Shown piece after piece: positions 10,757-21,491 of a stretch of DNA of 64,000 bases. Position 1 is the first letter of the stretch. Each line of letters opens with the position of its first letter. Under the pieces are notes generated by a model. The model was not told the origin of the DNA. It saw nothing but the letters and a program-made list of their open reading frames with translations, and searched no databases. The stretch is from the NCBI GenBank assembly GCA_012656075.1, contig JAAKBF010000390.1, positions 186,001-250,000 of the forward strand, written 5' to 3'. The position numbers and the translations under genes were made by a program. Source of the DNA: Phytophthora hibernalis (taxonomy: Eukaryota; Oomycota; Peronosporomycetes; Peronosporales; Peronosporaceae).

Positions 10757-11115
10757 ATGGAACAACTACTTGAGGTAGTCAACGCAGCAGCCAATTCTGC
10801 GTGCCAAATGAAAACTCGGTCATGAAGGTGTTTCGCACGGTCGTCAAGGACGCCTACAAAGATCTGAAGAATGTACTGAGCTACCAGCTATCTGGAATGT
10901 CTGTGTCGTCACCGGGTAATATTTGCTGTCGTGTGGAGCCTGATAGCGACACGGTGGTCTCTGATCTACGTCGCTCTTACGATGGAATTCCTAGAAGCGA
11001 TGTCAGAGCCGGCGGATGGAGAAACCAAAGACAAAACGAACGTACCAGACGGCGAACCTGCCCAACCCAAGTCGGGCAAACAACGTCGCAAACGTGCAAG
11101 GAAGGAAACGTAAAG
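10757..11115 (+). pseudogene. Unrecognised small basic protein, frameshifted
   Basis: ATG at 10757 opens MEQLLEVVNAAANSACQ and runs into a shift near 10805. The next frame reads VMKVFRTVVKDAYKDLKN. After another shift near 10980 a third frame ends with a Lys/Arg-rich tail (GKQRRKRARKET, stop at 11113). The composition change from a helical N-terminus to a basic tail looks protein-like, but I recognise no family. It may be the N-terminal part of whatever is encoded at 11497-12165. Confidence 0.25.
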
Positions 11116-11496
11116 TAAATGTTTGAGTGTTGACCAAAATGTTAGCAGTAATTCAAATGATCCTACCGGTCATTTTTCAAAAATAGACATTTTGAGCCAA
11201 AATATACCCGTGACATTTTGGTATCACCACACAAAACATAAATTAGAGTATGAAGGAGGCTGAATCAGCACCCAGGGTTAGGTCCACCGGATTCAGCATG
11301 AAGAGCTGAACCGGGGGACATCAAAATATTTTTTTGACGAAGTGAGATTTTGAAGGGGTATATTTTTCAGACGACCAGTGCTTGGTCAGGTTTCAACTTA
11401 TCCTGGACCTGAGAACATCACAGGTAGAGGAGATGTCCCTCTTTCGAATGTCGGACTAATCAATATTGGTACTTTGGGTGCTTTGATACTTCCACA
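11116..11496. other. No gene seen
   Basis: Non-coding. Two stretches (11265-11315) repeat a GATTCAGCAT/GCTGAA theme around CCGG in inverted order and could fold. Confidence 0.3.
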
Positions 11497-11724
11497 GTGG
11501 AAGGAACTCATGTGAAGGTGAAATCGTTTCTAGATAACTCGCAAGGAGATCTAGTCACCGTTTTCCAGAGACTTCCTCCGTGGTGGATAAAAGCAGCAAC
11601 GAACAACAGCGTCCAAGCAGCAAAAGAAGAGTATACGATCCCGCAGTTAATCCGCGATGACATGTATTCGGACGTAGAGAAAACAATTTCTGTGCATGCC
11701 CTTACAGAAACCCACAAGCTCTGA
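11497..11724 (+). CDS. Short hypothetical protein
   Basis: 75 codons from an ATG to TGA, with a plausible globular composition (LPPWWIKAATNNSV, VHALTETHKL) and no recognised motif. Another open stretch begins six bases after its stop (11730), in a different frame (MAHKIVVRRMEK). It may be part of a split gene. Confidence 0.25.
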   Translation: MEGTHVKVKSFLDNSQGDLVTVFQRLPPWWIKAATNNSVQAAKEEYTIPQLIRDDMYSDVEKTISVHALTETHKL

Positions 11725-11729
11725 AAAAT

Positions 11730-12165
11730 GGCGCACAAAATAGTAGTTCGTCGAATGGAGAAAAGTGTTTGTGACGGTGTACTGCGTCGCACCCATGGAC
11801 ACCCCTGTCTGCACGATATGATTCAAATTGTCGAATCAAATGGTGCCCTAATGCTGTCCCCGGACAATTCGACACACACTGGCAGCTCAATGTTCCTGTA
11901 AGTAGAGTTATCGATCCTGTTCCAAGCGACAAAGACGTCGGCTGCAAACACAGTCGCAACCGCATCGTGCAGGATACGGTGGGAACAATATTCGCCGTGA
12001 TCCGTCAGGGCTCGAATTCGTCGGCCAGGTGGAGATGTTATCTAGCGCAAGCACACCAGAAATATCATTTCAGGAGCTGCTCGGACAAACCGATGATGAC
12101 TTTGCGAATGAATTTCTACCACCCCGTACGTGGGGTTACGCTGGACTACGTGAATTGGAGGATTA
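11730..12165 (+). pseudogene. Unrecognised protein, possible two-exon gene
   Basis: The first part opens with MAHKIVVRRMEK and runs to GSSMFL at about 11899, immediately followed by a good 5' splice site (GTAAGTAG). A second open stretch in another frame (about 11935-12165) reads DPSGLEFVGQVEML and ends acidic and proline-rich (NEFLPPRTWGYAG, stop TAG). Joining them by an intron with its AG near 11935-11985 is plausible but the exact acceptor is not clear. No family recognised. Confidence 0.3.
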
Positions 12166-12343
12166 GATATTAACATACTTGACTGGCATTGACGATTTCA
12201 TAACACTTGTTGTAAGTTACCGTTGGTCCGTACTTGGGCGTCCACAGGTATTATACATGTAGTTGAAGGAGAAGTTGAACTTGTGTAACTCTCTGCACCA
12301 GCACTAACGCCATGTGATTCGGCTTTTTCTGCTCGGGTGCTCC
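12166..12343. other. No gene seen
   Basis: Short intergenic stretch without coding signal. Confidence 0.3.
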
Positions 12344-13530
12344 CTAACTTCCCCCTTTGAAGAAGCGTTCGTCCCAAACATCGAGAAATAGTCGAACGAT
12401 TTCCGCATGACCACTTGCATCCTCCGTATTCAATGGAGAACCAAGCTCGTGAGATTCTGTCTTTGCAATCAACAGCGTCACCACCTTTAAATGACCGTGC
12501 TCGGATGCAGCAAGGAGAGCTAGATTTAAACTCTCAGCATCGCTATTAGCGAGTAGCAACTTGACACAGTCGATGGACCACCTCCTGCTGATGTCACCAG
12601 CACAGCAGCCAGGAAGTGTACATACCACTTTTTTTCTTCCAGTGCTGGTTACCACTCGACACCAGCACTAGAGCGACATCAGGGTGACCGGCTCTGAGCA
12701 CTTCGTCAGCAGCCAGGAAGTGTCCATACCACTTTTTTTTTCTTCCAGTGCTGGTTACCACTCGACACCAGCACTAGAGCGACATCAGGGTGACCGGCTC
12801 GTCAATGAGACCCGTCATATCCAACAACACGGCAGATCTTTCGGTGAGTTATTCTTGGACCACCTCAATGTGGTAATTTAATGCAGCTGTACGCATGGCT
12901 GAATGAAGATTACTCATTGCTGAGGGGATATTGATCCACAGTCTAGCACCTCGCGGCATCGCCCGGTCCTTCACCAACTTGAACTCATCGACATAGCCAT
13001 TCTCTGCGGTTGGTATCAAAGCAGCACGAGGACGACAGATCGTCGCGTATTTCTCGCTGAACCACTCAACAACTTGAGGTGGCCATTGCTTGCCGCACCG
13101 ATCAATGCCTCGACGGAGCAGCCTTCGCTTCGATCGGCGGACAGTTTTTGCACGATTCTGTCCATAGCGGCTACAGTCCAATTTCGAAAAGGTCCATAAG
13201 TTTTGACCATAAGATGTAGGTCGTTGGCGACGGCGTTGACGATCGTTGGAGGGAGCAGCTACTCCGTGGCTCGCTGGGGGACCTGGTGAATTCCTTGCAA
13301 CTGGGATGGCATCATCAGCGAGACCATTTACAGCGGTGGTAGCTCCATATCGACAATTATTCACTAATTCCGTGCTTTGCCCGGGAAGTTCTGGATATTT
13401 ATGAGTACCGGAGTCAAAATTTGGGTACAGGCAGTGAAAAACAACATTCGAAAAATGTGCCGTCATCGGGGCATCCCCACCATTCAAGCTGTGACTGGCG
13501 AAGAAGATGGTGAAGTTGGTCAAGAAGAGG
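12344..13530 (-). pseudogene. Ankyrin-repeat protein of the same family as 61932-63895, decayed
   Basis: Minus-strand patches in three frames resemble the long ankyrin gene at the right edge. At 13210-13016, RSEGCSVEALIGAASNGHL parallels RTEGCSLAAFVGAAGNGHL there. At 13015-12850, ENGYVDEFKLVKDR and SAMRTAALNYHIEVV follow. At 12655-12344 there are clear ankyrin helices (NLALLAASEHGHLKVVTLL). Frameshifts lie near 13075 and 12850. A 92-94-bp stretch is duplicated at 12603-12800, further breaking the frame. Ankyrin proteins are protein-binding scaffolds; no partner can be inferred. Confidence 0.65.
12603..12800. repeat. Tandem duplication, two units of about 93 bp
   Basis: Copies at 12603-12694 and 12707-12800 begin CAGCAGCCAGGAAGTG and end GTGACCGGCTC. 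They differ mainly in the length of a T run. The duplication lies within the ankyrin pseudogene. Confidence 0.85.
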
Positions 13531-16210
13531 GGGCCAATGCAGATTTGCCGGCAGTTATGTGGCGATCATTCGCGGACAGTTTTGAGATTTCAGTTCTGCA
13601 CTTACGAAACTTGAGCTTGCTCCACTGCCTGGAGTCACTTGTTGTTTTGCTATTAACTCGCAATGCCTGTAAGAGCCCGCCCTTTTGGGCCGATTTGTAT
13701 GGTATTTCAAATTACAACTAAATCCGTTCTTTAGAAATACACGTACTATTATGCATCATCGTGAAGCTCTGCGCAAGCCAAGGCGATCCATGCAAGTCGC
13801 AGCTTCTAATAAGTTAGTGGTAGAAAGCTGTGGCGTGTTGTAAAAGCCGTCTCGGGGAAGGCAACGCCGTGTGGAGGGTCATCCTGATATAGCATGGCTG
13901 AAAGAGTGGGACAATCATCCCACTCTTGTCACCGGTGCATCTTGCTGCGTAGCCTGGTGAAATCGTAGCGCGCAACCCTTCTACCGTCTCCTATCTTCTC
14001 GTGTACATCGGCGTTGGCGACTGCAGCGGCAAGTGCGGAGAGACGACGCCGCATCAAAAGCCACCGCAAGTTCTCGTTCCACTCACGTACTGCACCCCAG
14101 CATTGGGAAGCCAATCGTCGAGCTAGTGGGCGTTAGATCACGCACATGGCCATCGCCTGCGAGCTCACAACGGTGAGCTCGTAGTCTTCTTCGTCCACCA
14201 CTTCCGAGTCGACATCCCAAACATCGGAGTGAAGCGATGAGTGTCGTTGCGTTGATCTTGCTCGGAATCACCTGTACCGTCGTCTTGGTCAGTCTTTCCT
14301 TCGCGTGCGGCTTCCGGGGATGTGCCTCGTTTTCGTCTGCTATCGTCCTCTTCCTTCTTGACTGTTGAACTCGGTGCTGCTGAAATGGCTGTTTAGCTCG
14401 TTTCTATTGCTGCTGCGGCATTGTATGTCATTCCTGGTTACCTGTCCACGCCGGGCTTAGATTTACTATCGCAAGTCGGCTACTTCATAGAGCGTTTGGC
14501 ATGGCATGAAGCTTATATTCCTTATCGAGCGCTATTTTCGAGCGCTTACAACAACGCCACGTCGGTGCTGATGCCGGAGTGACAGTTAATCAGGATACGG
14601 ATCCTGCGAGTATTGCAGTATGCCTCGACCAGCTGAACCGTGCGCGTTCCTTGATGTTTTGCTTCGGGGTGTCTGGTGAGTCATGTTTCCGAGCGGGCGT
14701 GAGGTAGGGTGTGCAGATGACAAGAAGCCGCTGCTTTTCAGTCGTGTACATTTTACCCTGATAGCTCTGTATCTTCTTCACGCAGTCGGTTGGGTACACG
14801 AAAGAGATGCAAACGCAAAACGGCAGGTATATCTACGCGTGAAGGTGCTCGTGGGTCTCGCAAAAAACGCACACTTGTTGTGCTGGTTGATCCTCACAGT
14901 ACCCGGTCGATCCGAAATGATCCAGCATCTGCCATGTTAGTCCTTGGATATGTGTGCAACCATGCCAGCTTCTAGTTCTTCGCGCTCAGCACCTACTTCG
15001 AGTTGTACATCAAGCTGTTCGCTGACGAAACCAGCGCCACGCTCTCGCGAATCAATCCGTTCGACTCGAACTGATCCGCATGTAAACGTTCACAGTGTTG
15101 AAAGATGTCTCTGCGGCAAACAGCATCGTAGGCTACAACCATTGTTTGTTGACGCTCGAAACATAGACTCACAGTATCGTGTCAACGACAAATGGCTAAG
15201 TTGCGTAGCTCCAGTTCGTTCAGGTAGATATTCCCCCGATCTTGCCCTCCGTTTTGAGGTCATCAATCACAATCACCACCGTCGCGTTACCCGCACCAGT
15301 ACGGCGCCCAGCACGAACACCTAAATGAGGTGCATGCAAATTGCGCCCCGCCAAAAACACGTCTTGTTTGGCAGGACGCCAGCTCCTCGTCTGGGCATTG
15401 CGCCTCCACACTGCCAGCGAGTGGTTTGTGGTGATGATGAAGAACGTCGGCATCAAAAACCATAAACGAGCTCGGGTAAATGCCGTCAGAATGAAGAACC
15501 TCGCCGACAAGACAATTATATCGCTAGAGCTAGCATTACCAAGTAGAAGAAGTTTCGCGCCCACATTCGCGTTTTAGTCCGAAGATTTACAAAGATCTTC
15601 GGACTGAAGGAGAGGGTTGTCACCGTCTTGGCGTAGCCCTGTCCCGGCCCATGCAGATTTCGTTCATCGGTGTTACGTACGCAATGACAAAACCCATCGC
15701 GCTCTTCATCAGCGCTTGCGCCCGTGTCTTGACGAACCACGGCACAATCTGAATGCGATGATTGAGTTCTCACAATACTGGAGTATCCAGACTCGAGACC
15801 CAGCGGATCGATTCACAGTCTGGTGCGGGTGGTTCTTGTACACATTTGTTGTCCCGGCAACCAGCCTCAAGTTCTCCTCCACCAGGGGCCTCGTACGTTG
15901 CGAGTGCTTGTCCGACTGATGCAATAAATTAACAGACGATTTTACGCCGTTGTACGTGAGTTAAATTTCACCATGATGTCTCTCACCACCGGAACCATGC
16001 TGAAAGCATCTTCATTGGCGCCGACCTGCACGATTCGAACTGAACCAGCGCCTGCGATATCAAGCCCACCCTAGTTGCGCGAGGAGTTTTCGGCCGTCGA
16101 TACAGAGCGGGTACTGCACGCGCGTGCCCAATGATTGCCCAACGCAGGGACGCCATATTTGCTCGCAGATCACCATTCAGGTTGATGTACTACTGACACT
16201 GGCGCGTCCG
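13531..16210. other. No intact gene; decayed fragments
   Basis: Around 13650-13710 there is a dispersed repeat also seen at 6075-6120. On the minus strand 15770-15650 reads VPWFVKTRAQALMKSAMG and VIAYVTPMNEICM in one frame, and near 15010 RESVALVSSANSLMYNSK. These look like remains of a membrane protein but are interrupted many times and cannot be assigned. Around 14390-14230 an acidic, Lys-rich minus-strand linker (KKEEDDSRRKR) is visible. Nothing here supports a working gene. Confidence 0.3.
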
Positions 16211-16609
16211 CTACGCTAACGTTTTCTTGAGGATACACCTCAGTGTTGCCATCTTTTGTTTTACCCGATCGTCTGTATACACTTCTGTATCTGCGTCCGG
16301 GTACTCCTTGCGAAACATAAACAGTGCTTGTCTTGGCAAAATGTCAGAATTACTCATCAACTGCTCTTTTAGGAAATCAACATACTGCTGCCTCATTCGA
16401 AATCGCTTCTTGAGCGGTGGCTGAACCGATTGATCGCTCGTGGGGGCCGTCCGTTTCCTCTGTCCAGCAAACAGCTTCGAAATCGCCGCTCTTACTTCAC
16501 TTTCACCAGGTATATTGTAGCGCTTGGGGTGCTTGCGCTGCAATGCCTCTACCATTCGAGCCAGCCCCATCTTGATCAAGGGTTGGCACAACGCCCAGCT
16601 AAAGGTCAA
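16211..16609 (-). CDS. Hypothetical protein, basic, about 130 residues
   Basis: One uninterrupted frame ending TAA. The middle shows a compact motif (HPKRYNIPGESEVRAAISKL) followed by a Lys/Arg patch (LKKRFRMRQQYVDF) and an acidic turn (EYPDADTEVYTDDRVKQK). It looks like a conserved DNA- or RNA-binding type domain but I cannot name a family. The start is uncertain because the frame may continue from the segment at 16706-16927 after a shift near 16690. It could be the 3' part of one larger gene. Confidence 0.4.
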   Translation of the reverse strand: MTFSWALCQPLIKMGLARMVEALQRKHPKRYNIPGESEVRAAISKLFAGQRKRTAPTSDQSVQPPLKKRFRMRQQYVDFLKEQLMSNSDILPRQALFMFRKEYPDADTEVYTDDRVKQKMATLRCILKKTLA

Positions 16610-16705
16610 ACTACGATGGCGAAGCCTTCACGAATGTTCGTTTGTATTTGCTGCGATTATCGTTTTGAGGACCCGTTTTGACATGTGGACGTTTAGCATT
16701 GATTT

Positions 16706-16927
16706 TCAACAAAACACGCTGGCTAAATGTATTTTCTTTAATTGAAGCACTACTTGTAGCTTCTCGATATTGCATTCCTCAACAGCTCTCCATAGAGCTG
16801 TCGCTCTCGATTCAGTGTTGCATCTACGCAGCACTGATAAAGCTTGATATATTGTGGGTGACCTGCGCCTTTTCCCTTTGTTTAAGGGCGTTTCGAGGTA
16901 CCGACTGCACCTCCCCGCTTCAATCAT
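16706..16927 (-). pseudogene. Possible N-terminal part of the hypothetical protein at 16211-16609
   Basis: Frame with a helical, repeat-like block (ATALWRAVEECNIEKLQVVL) that ends in a stop at 16706. It is in the same orientation and lies directly upstream of the next frame. The pairing is an inference from spacing only. It overlaps the promoter of the divergent gene at 16953. Confidence 0.25.
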
Positions 16928-16952
16928 TCTGAGTTACCAGTCTCACGTAGCA

Positions 16953-17459
16953 ATGGGCTGTCGTTTAGTGACACTCCAGGTTGACCAGGCGCCAACAAGG
17001 AAGCAGGAATCCGAGCCTACGCGCATGACGGTGAGACCGTCCAGTGAAGAAGAAAACAGGCGAGAAGAACCCGAGTCGGAAGCAGTGGTGGTGACTTCTC
17101 CGAGAAAAGACGCTGTTCATGATACCCCGGAGCTGTTCGACTGGGCTAATGGTCCCCCAACTGTCACGAGTCAGTTGAGTGATATTGTGGATCTGTGTGA
17201 GGAGATGGAGGAGCAGGACGTCCAAGAACAGGCAGAAGCGGTGCTGGAACGGATCCTTCGAGCTCAATTCCAAGTGGAGAAGCTGGGAGACGCAGCACCG
17301 ATGGAAGTTGTGATGCGGTTGAGCGACGTTTATTCTCGGTTCCAAGAGTTCCTGGAGGAGTATGCGAGTCAACGGGAGACTGCCAAAGCTGGCGCTGCAT
17401 GGTTGGAGTTACGGGAGTTGGACGACGAACTCAACTCACTGGAGACTCAACTGAGCTAG
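16953..17459 (+). CDS. Acidic coiled-coil protein of unknown function
   Basis: 168 codons, ATG to TAG. The N-terminal third is polar and charged (PSSEEENRREEPESEA). The remainder is predicted helical with heptad-like Leu/Val spacing (DIVDLCEEMEEQDVQEQAEA, YSRFQEFLEEYASQRETA, LRELDDELNSLETQ), suggesting an oligomerising or vesicle-adaptor-like helical bundle. An initiator-like TCATTCT at 16924-16930 makes the ATG at 16953 the first one downstream of a likely transcription start. The longer frame from 16854 would begin upstream of it. It is convergent with the RNase T2 gene, 121 bp apart. No frameshift. Confidence 0.6.
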   Translation: MGCRLVTLQVDQAPTRKQESEPTRMTVRPSSEEENRREEPESEAVVVTSPRKDAVHDTPELFDWANGPPTVTSQLSDIVDLCEEMEEQDVQEQAEAVLERILRAQFQVEKLGDAAPMEVVMRLSDVYSRFQEFLEEYASQRETAKAGAAWLELRELDDELNSLETQLS

Positions 17460-17580
17460 TACAACGTTGTACCTCGACTCTACCCGGCATCGATGATGTC
17501 TGAAGTGAGGTGCATTGCTGGTTCGGTGAGGTGTTGAATATGAATCAAGCGTGTAGCTTTATTTCGCGTCACTTCTAACT
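17460..17580. terminator. Shared 3' intergenic gap between convergent genes
   Basis: 121 bp between two convergent stops, so it must hold both 3' untranslated ends. No canonical AATAAA was seen. Confidence 0.3.
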
Positions 17581-18618
17581 CTAGATGCATGCGTTGACGG
17601 TGGGATCAAGGGTAGGCTCCGAGGTGGTAGCCGAAGTTGGTGTCGAGGTGGGCTCAGTAGTAGCTGATCCAGCACTAGCAGAAGCGCTGATCGATCCTGG
17701 GGCTACGTACGGCAGGAGCGTGATCGGCTCTTCACCAGAGCACACTGAGAACGTGGACGTGGCCGTCGCGTTTGCGCAGTCGACCTGAGTCGTGGGACCT
17801 TCACTGCCGATGTCCGAGGGCTTCTCGTAGCACGTTCGGATGACGGAAAGCTGGTTCTCTCCGTCCACAGCCGAGCAGAAGACCATCACGTGGTGGTCGT
17901 AGAGCGCCTCGATTTCAGCCAGAGTGGTCTGTGGCGTGTCGAGCGCAGCCCACGCGTTGATCTGCTGGGTCGCAGTACTCAGACGGTCTGCAGTGTTCAA
18001 AGTCGCCTCGAAGTACGTGACGGCGGCTGCCTCAAGGTCATCTCCTTGGGCGGCGTAACACAGTCCGTGTTTCTGGAACTCGTGGTCGTAGATCTCGCAC
18101 AGCGTGTCGTGGGTCGAGTCCTGCGTGGCGTCGATCCACTTGTCACCCATTTGAGTCAGCAGCGCTGCCTGGTTCTCTGCAAACTTATCGGCGTCGTACG
18201 GTTCATTCGCCACCGTGTCGCTTGGATTGCAGCAGCTTACGTAGCCGTCCTCGTAGTTGGGCCACAACCCGTGGATCGTGAGCTCGCTCACGGCGCGCTC
18301 AGGCACACAGGCCGTGCCGTTCGGGTACGGGTTGACATTCTGGTGCGAGATGGTGCCGTCTACGCCGACCAGCAGGTCACGGCAGAACTGCGGCATGAAG
18401 AGCTGCTCCAGCACGAGGTAGTCGAAGTCACCGGGCACCTTCTGCTTGGCTAGACACGTCGGGTCCGAGGTCAGACACGTGGCGCTCGGGGCTGAGCAGA
18501 TATCCACACACTCGCCCGAAGACGCCGAGCCGTTGATCCAACCGCCAGCGTAGTCAATGGCGAGCGTTTGCGCAGAAAGCGTCGACGAGACCGCGAGGAG
18601 TAGAGCAACAGAGTACAT
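17581..18618 (-). CDS. Secreted ribonuclease T2 with Ser/Thr-rich C-terminal tail
   Basis: 345 residues. A signal peptide (MYSVALLLAVSSTLSAQ, 1-17) precedes a Cys-rich catalytic domain. CAS1 is TIHGLWP with His116; CAS2 is HEFQKHG with Glu180, Lys183 and His184. These are the residues RNase T2 enzymes use to cleave single-stranded RNA through a 2',3'-cyclic phosphate. At least ten Cys fit the usual disulfides. The last 40 residues are Ser/Thr/Pro-rich, like a glycosylated linker. The ATG at 18618 is preferred over an upstream Met at 18711 because the core promoter lies between them. The enzyme should act outside the cell, in phosphate scavenging or at the host interface. The frame is intact. 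Confidence 0.9.
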   Translation of the reverse strand: MYSVALLLAVSSTLSAQTLAIDYAGGWINGSASSGECVDICSAPSATCLTSDPTCLAKQKVPGDFDYLVLEQLFMPQFCRDLLVGVDGTISHQNVNPYPNGTACVPERAVSELTIHGLWPNYEDGYVSCCNPSDTVANEPYDADKFAENQAALLTQMGDKWIDATQDSTHDTLCEIYDHEFQKHGLCYAAQGDDLEAAAVTYFEATLNTADRLSTATQQINAWAALDTPQTTLAEIEALYDHHVMVFCSAVDGENQLSVIRTCYEKPSDIGSEGPTTQVDCANATATSTFSVCSGEEPITLLPYVAPGSISASASAGSATTEPTSTPTSATTSEPTLDPTVNACI

Positions 18619-18680
18619 GGTTGGTAGAGTGACTGTACTGTACCAGGAACTGGTGAAGATCTGTTGCGGACGAATCCGAG

Positions 18681-18703
18681 CAAATTGGGAAGTGAGACTG
18701 AAG
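18681..18703 (-). promoter_or_regulatory. Oomycete initiator plus FPR core promoter of the RNase T2 gene
   Basis: On the minus strand TCTCACTTCCCAATTTGC matches the oomycete core GCTCATTYYNCAWTTT closely. It would place the transcription start about 75-80 nt upstream of the ATG at 18618. Confidence 0.65.
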
Positions 18704-19516
18704 ACGAGCACCTTTGAATGTTCGTGCGAGGGTTATACGCCAATGAATGTGGCGTGTAGAGAGCACTCGAGTCGTCTACTGTACCGGTCTCTGCTTCCAG
18801 TGCCAGCCTTTGCTTCGTGGTCATCGCGACTGGCATTAACCCTTACGCGTGACATGCATCGACAACTCGTTCAAGTGCGTAACGGAGCCCGTGACAAGCA
18901 AGTATCCGGTTTGTACCTCTACCAATGAATAGATTGTTAATGGATACATAGTGTATCAAACTTTGTTTTTATTTACTTAACCTGTTTAATATTATAATCG
19001 AGTCAGAAGCTGTCGGGGTTGCACGTCTGCTGTCGACCGTCGACGAAAGATACCCTGCAACGCCATGACGCCAGACACTTCTTTTCAACGCACCGTTTTG
19101 CACTTGCAAGTCAGGCGTATAATTGTTCCCCCACGTGAGCTTTGTGTCTTGTAAAAGTCGGGTTTGCACTCTCTGCTCCGACAACACTTCAGCGACCAGT
19201 AGGCTACAGCTGCATGCCAGGGTCGACGCTCAACTTTCACCTCGATATCCATACCAGCGAATTGCTGAAGGCAGTCACGAGCTTTACAACGCTGGTTCTG
19301 GTCAAATGAACACAGCAATGTGACGCCGACAACTCAGTTGCAGCTTCGGGGATGTACCGGTACATGTACATGTACACCAGGTCGCCAGCACATGGAGCGG
19401 CATTTCGCGGCTAATTACGCCATTTTTGAGCGAATAAACCTAAAACCGCGTACTTAAGCTATTCAAGCCACTGGTACCGGTATCCAGATATCGGATATCT
19501 CCCCAAGTAAACCAGG
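18704..19516. other. Intergenic, no gene seen
   Basis: Divergent promoters of the RNase and kinase genes. Contains short GTACATGTAC/CCGGTAC words near 19355-19375 that recur elsewhere in the window. No coding signal. Confidence 0.4.
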
Positions 19517-21189
19517 ATGACGCTGTTGGAGACCGTACAAGCTGGGGACGTGGAAGACATCGAGCGCAAACTGGAGAGCGGTGCTGATGTCAATGAAGCT
19601 GACGGCAATGGCCACACTCCGTTAATGTGGGCGGTCGAGAACGACCGCAAGGACATCGTCCAGTTACTTCTCGAGAAAGACGCTACGCTGGACTTGTCGA
19701 ACCGCAGTGGAAGGGACGTGTTCGACTTTGCAAAACTCAATGACAAAATATTTGAGATCATCCAAAACTACAAATTCGAACAGCAAAAATCCATGCTGGA
19801 AGATCTCCCGGTACTGTGTACCACCATGAACGAAGTGCAGGACATGAGTGAACACTTTCTGGATCGACTGAATGAGACACTGGAAGGATATGCAGATACA
19901 ATTGTCGAATCTGTTGGAACTTCGATGTTTGAGATTGTGCGCAGTTTTCATACTTTGTTGCTGCAACATTCGAAGAAGTTGACACTTGACCGACTTGTGA
20001 GCACTCGAACGGTAGTCGGATGTCTACGCCAGCTTCATTCAGATATTGACACGGTCGTTGATCAGGAGTGACAGATCATCACTCTCCTTTGGAAAAGAGG
20101 GAGTGGCAACAGCAATTGGAGGAGGACGAGGCGAGTGTCTACAAGAACCTGGTGGAAACCCTCGAAACTAATGCCGAAGTGATCCAGGAGGAATTTGGCA
20201 GTCTACCGCAACAAGAAGACACACTAAAGCTGCTGAAATATGAGTCGGAGGAGCATGAACGCCACTATAGCCCGAATTTATTGCGCGTATTGAAGCTGCG
20301 CAGATGAGGTTGATCCGCTTTTCAAATCTCAGTGTTCCGGAATTGCCGAATTGGTTCCTTCCAGAGTACGAAGTCCAGCGACAGTGTACTCCGTTCGCTC
20401 AGGGATCCTTTGGTCATGTGTATCACGGCACGTGGCTGGAATCGCAGGTCGTCATTAAATGTGTGGACCCGAAATCTGAAGAAGACAAGCGTGCATTTCG
20501 GCGTGAAGCCAGGATCTGGCAGAAGGCACGTCATAAACACATCGTGAATTTTTTGGAGCTTGCGATCAAGGCCGTCCCTGGTTCTTCGTGTGCGAGGAAG
20601 CTGCCAATGGTAATCTCAAGAACTATCTGTACCGTCAGAGACAACAGGGACGGTCGCTCGCGTGGCGCAAACTTTACGAAGCCGCACTGGGCCTTCACTT
20701 TCTGCACCAGCGCCACATCATTCACAGCGACCTGAAGTGCAACCAAATTTTGGTGAGCGCGGAAGGTGTTGCGATGCTGACAGACTTCGGCCTAAGCTTC
20801 GTGTCGGCGGATTCTCGACCGAGAGTGCCTCCCGGTGGAGCTGTTCGTTGGAAGGCCCCCGAATGTCTGAAAATGCCGACCAAGTACCAACTCCCCAGTC
20901 GGATGTGTATTCGTTCGGTATGTGTGTGGTAGAGGCCGTAACCGGAGAGTATCCGTGGGGACAACATTGCCCTGATCCTGCTGTGGTCTTTCAAGTAAAG
21001 AGACGACTGTTTATTCCTCGACCAAGGGCTTTTGAGAATGACGAACACTGGCAATTTGTGCAAGCTCTGTGTGCTGCTGAGCCGTTAGAGCGCCTCCAGC
21101 TTTCGGACGCAATTCGTCTTCTAAAAAGGTTCGCAAACGATGAACGCATGCAAGAACAACTTAGCAACGTAAACGAAGACGATCTTTGA
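19517..21189 (+). CDS. Ankyrin-repeat TKL-type protein kinase (four apparent frameshifts)
   Basis: Residues 1-85 hold about two ankyrin repeats (ADVNEADGNGHTPLMWAVEN). A long helical linker (19760-20290) leads to a kinase domain from about 20340. That domain has the glycine loop QGSFGHVYHG, catalytic Lys in VVIKC, HSDLKCNQIL (Asp and Asn kept, Arg of HRD replaced by Ser), LTDFGLS, RWKAPECL and SDVYSFGM. Such TKL ankyrin kinases phosphorylate Ser/Thr and are a known oomycete group. Frame changes lie near 20062, 20275, 20575 and 20875, each by a single base, with no missing motif. Either the gene is newly dead or the assembly has indel errors. Ends in an acidic tail. Confidence 0.75.
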
Positions 21190-21491
21190 GCAGTACACGA
21201 TCAAATTCGATAGATTACTATATGTACCGGCATCCTGAAGATAAATATGCTTGATCATTTGGCACTGTGCGACAAATAATCAATTTTCAGGAAGGCACGT
21301 AAATACAAAATTCCTGCCTTCCATACTGTTCATAAACCCGAATAATCGATTTATCTAGATAACTTGATACCTACATGATCGATGAGTGTTCAAACCGCTG
21401 GGGCGTCTTTTCCTGTGTAGGTTGCTACAAGCGTTGCACTGCCAAAACGTGGTGACACCCAACACACACAAAGCTACAACAAAGTACCAAT
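21190..21491. other. Intergenic, no gene seen
   Basis: AT-rich stretch between the kinase stop and the effector relative; no open frame. Confidence 0.4.

Noticed and set aside
12603..12800. Direct repeats considered as a CRISPR-like array
   Set aside because: Only two long units, in a eukaryotic ankyrin pseudogene.
13377..13721. Plus-strand frame at the end of the ankyrin pseudogene
   Set aside because: Opposite strand to recognisable ankyrin remains; no domain.
17890..18453. 187-codon plus-strand frame opposite the RNase T2
   Set aside because: Antisense shadow of an intact, motif-bearing gene.
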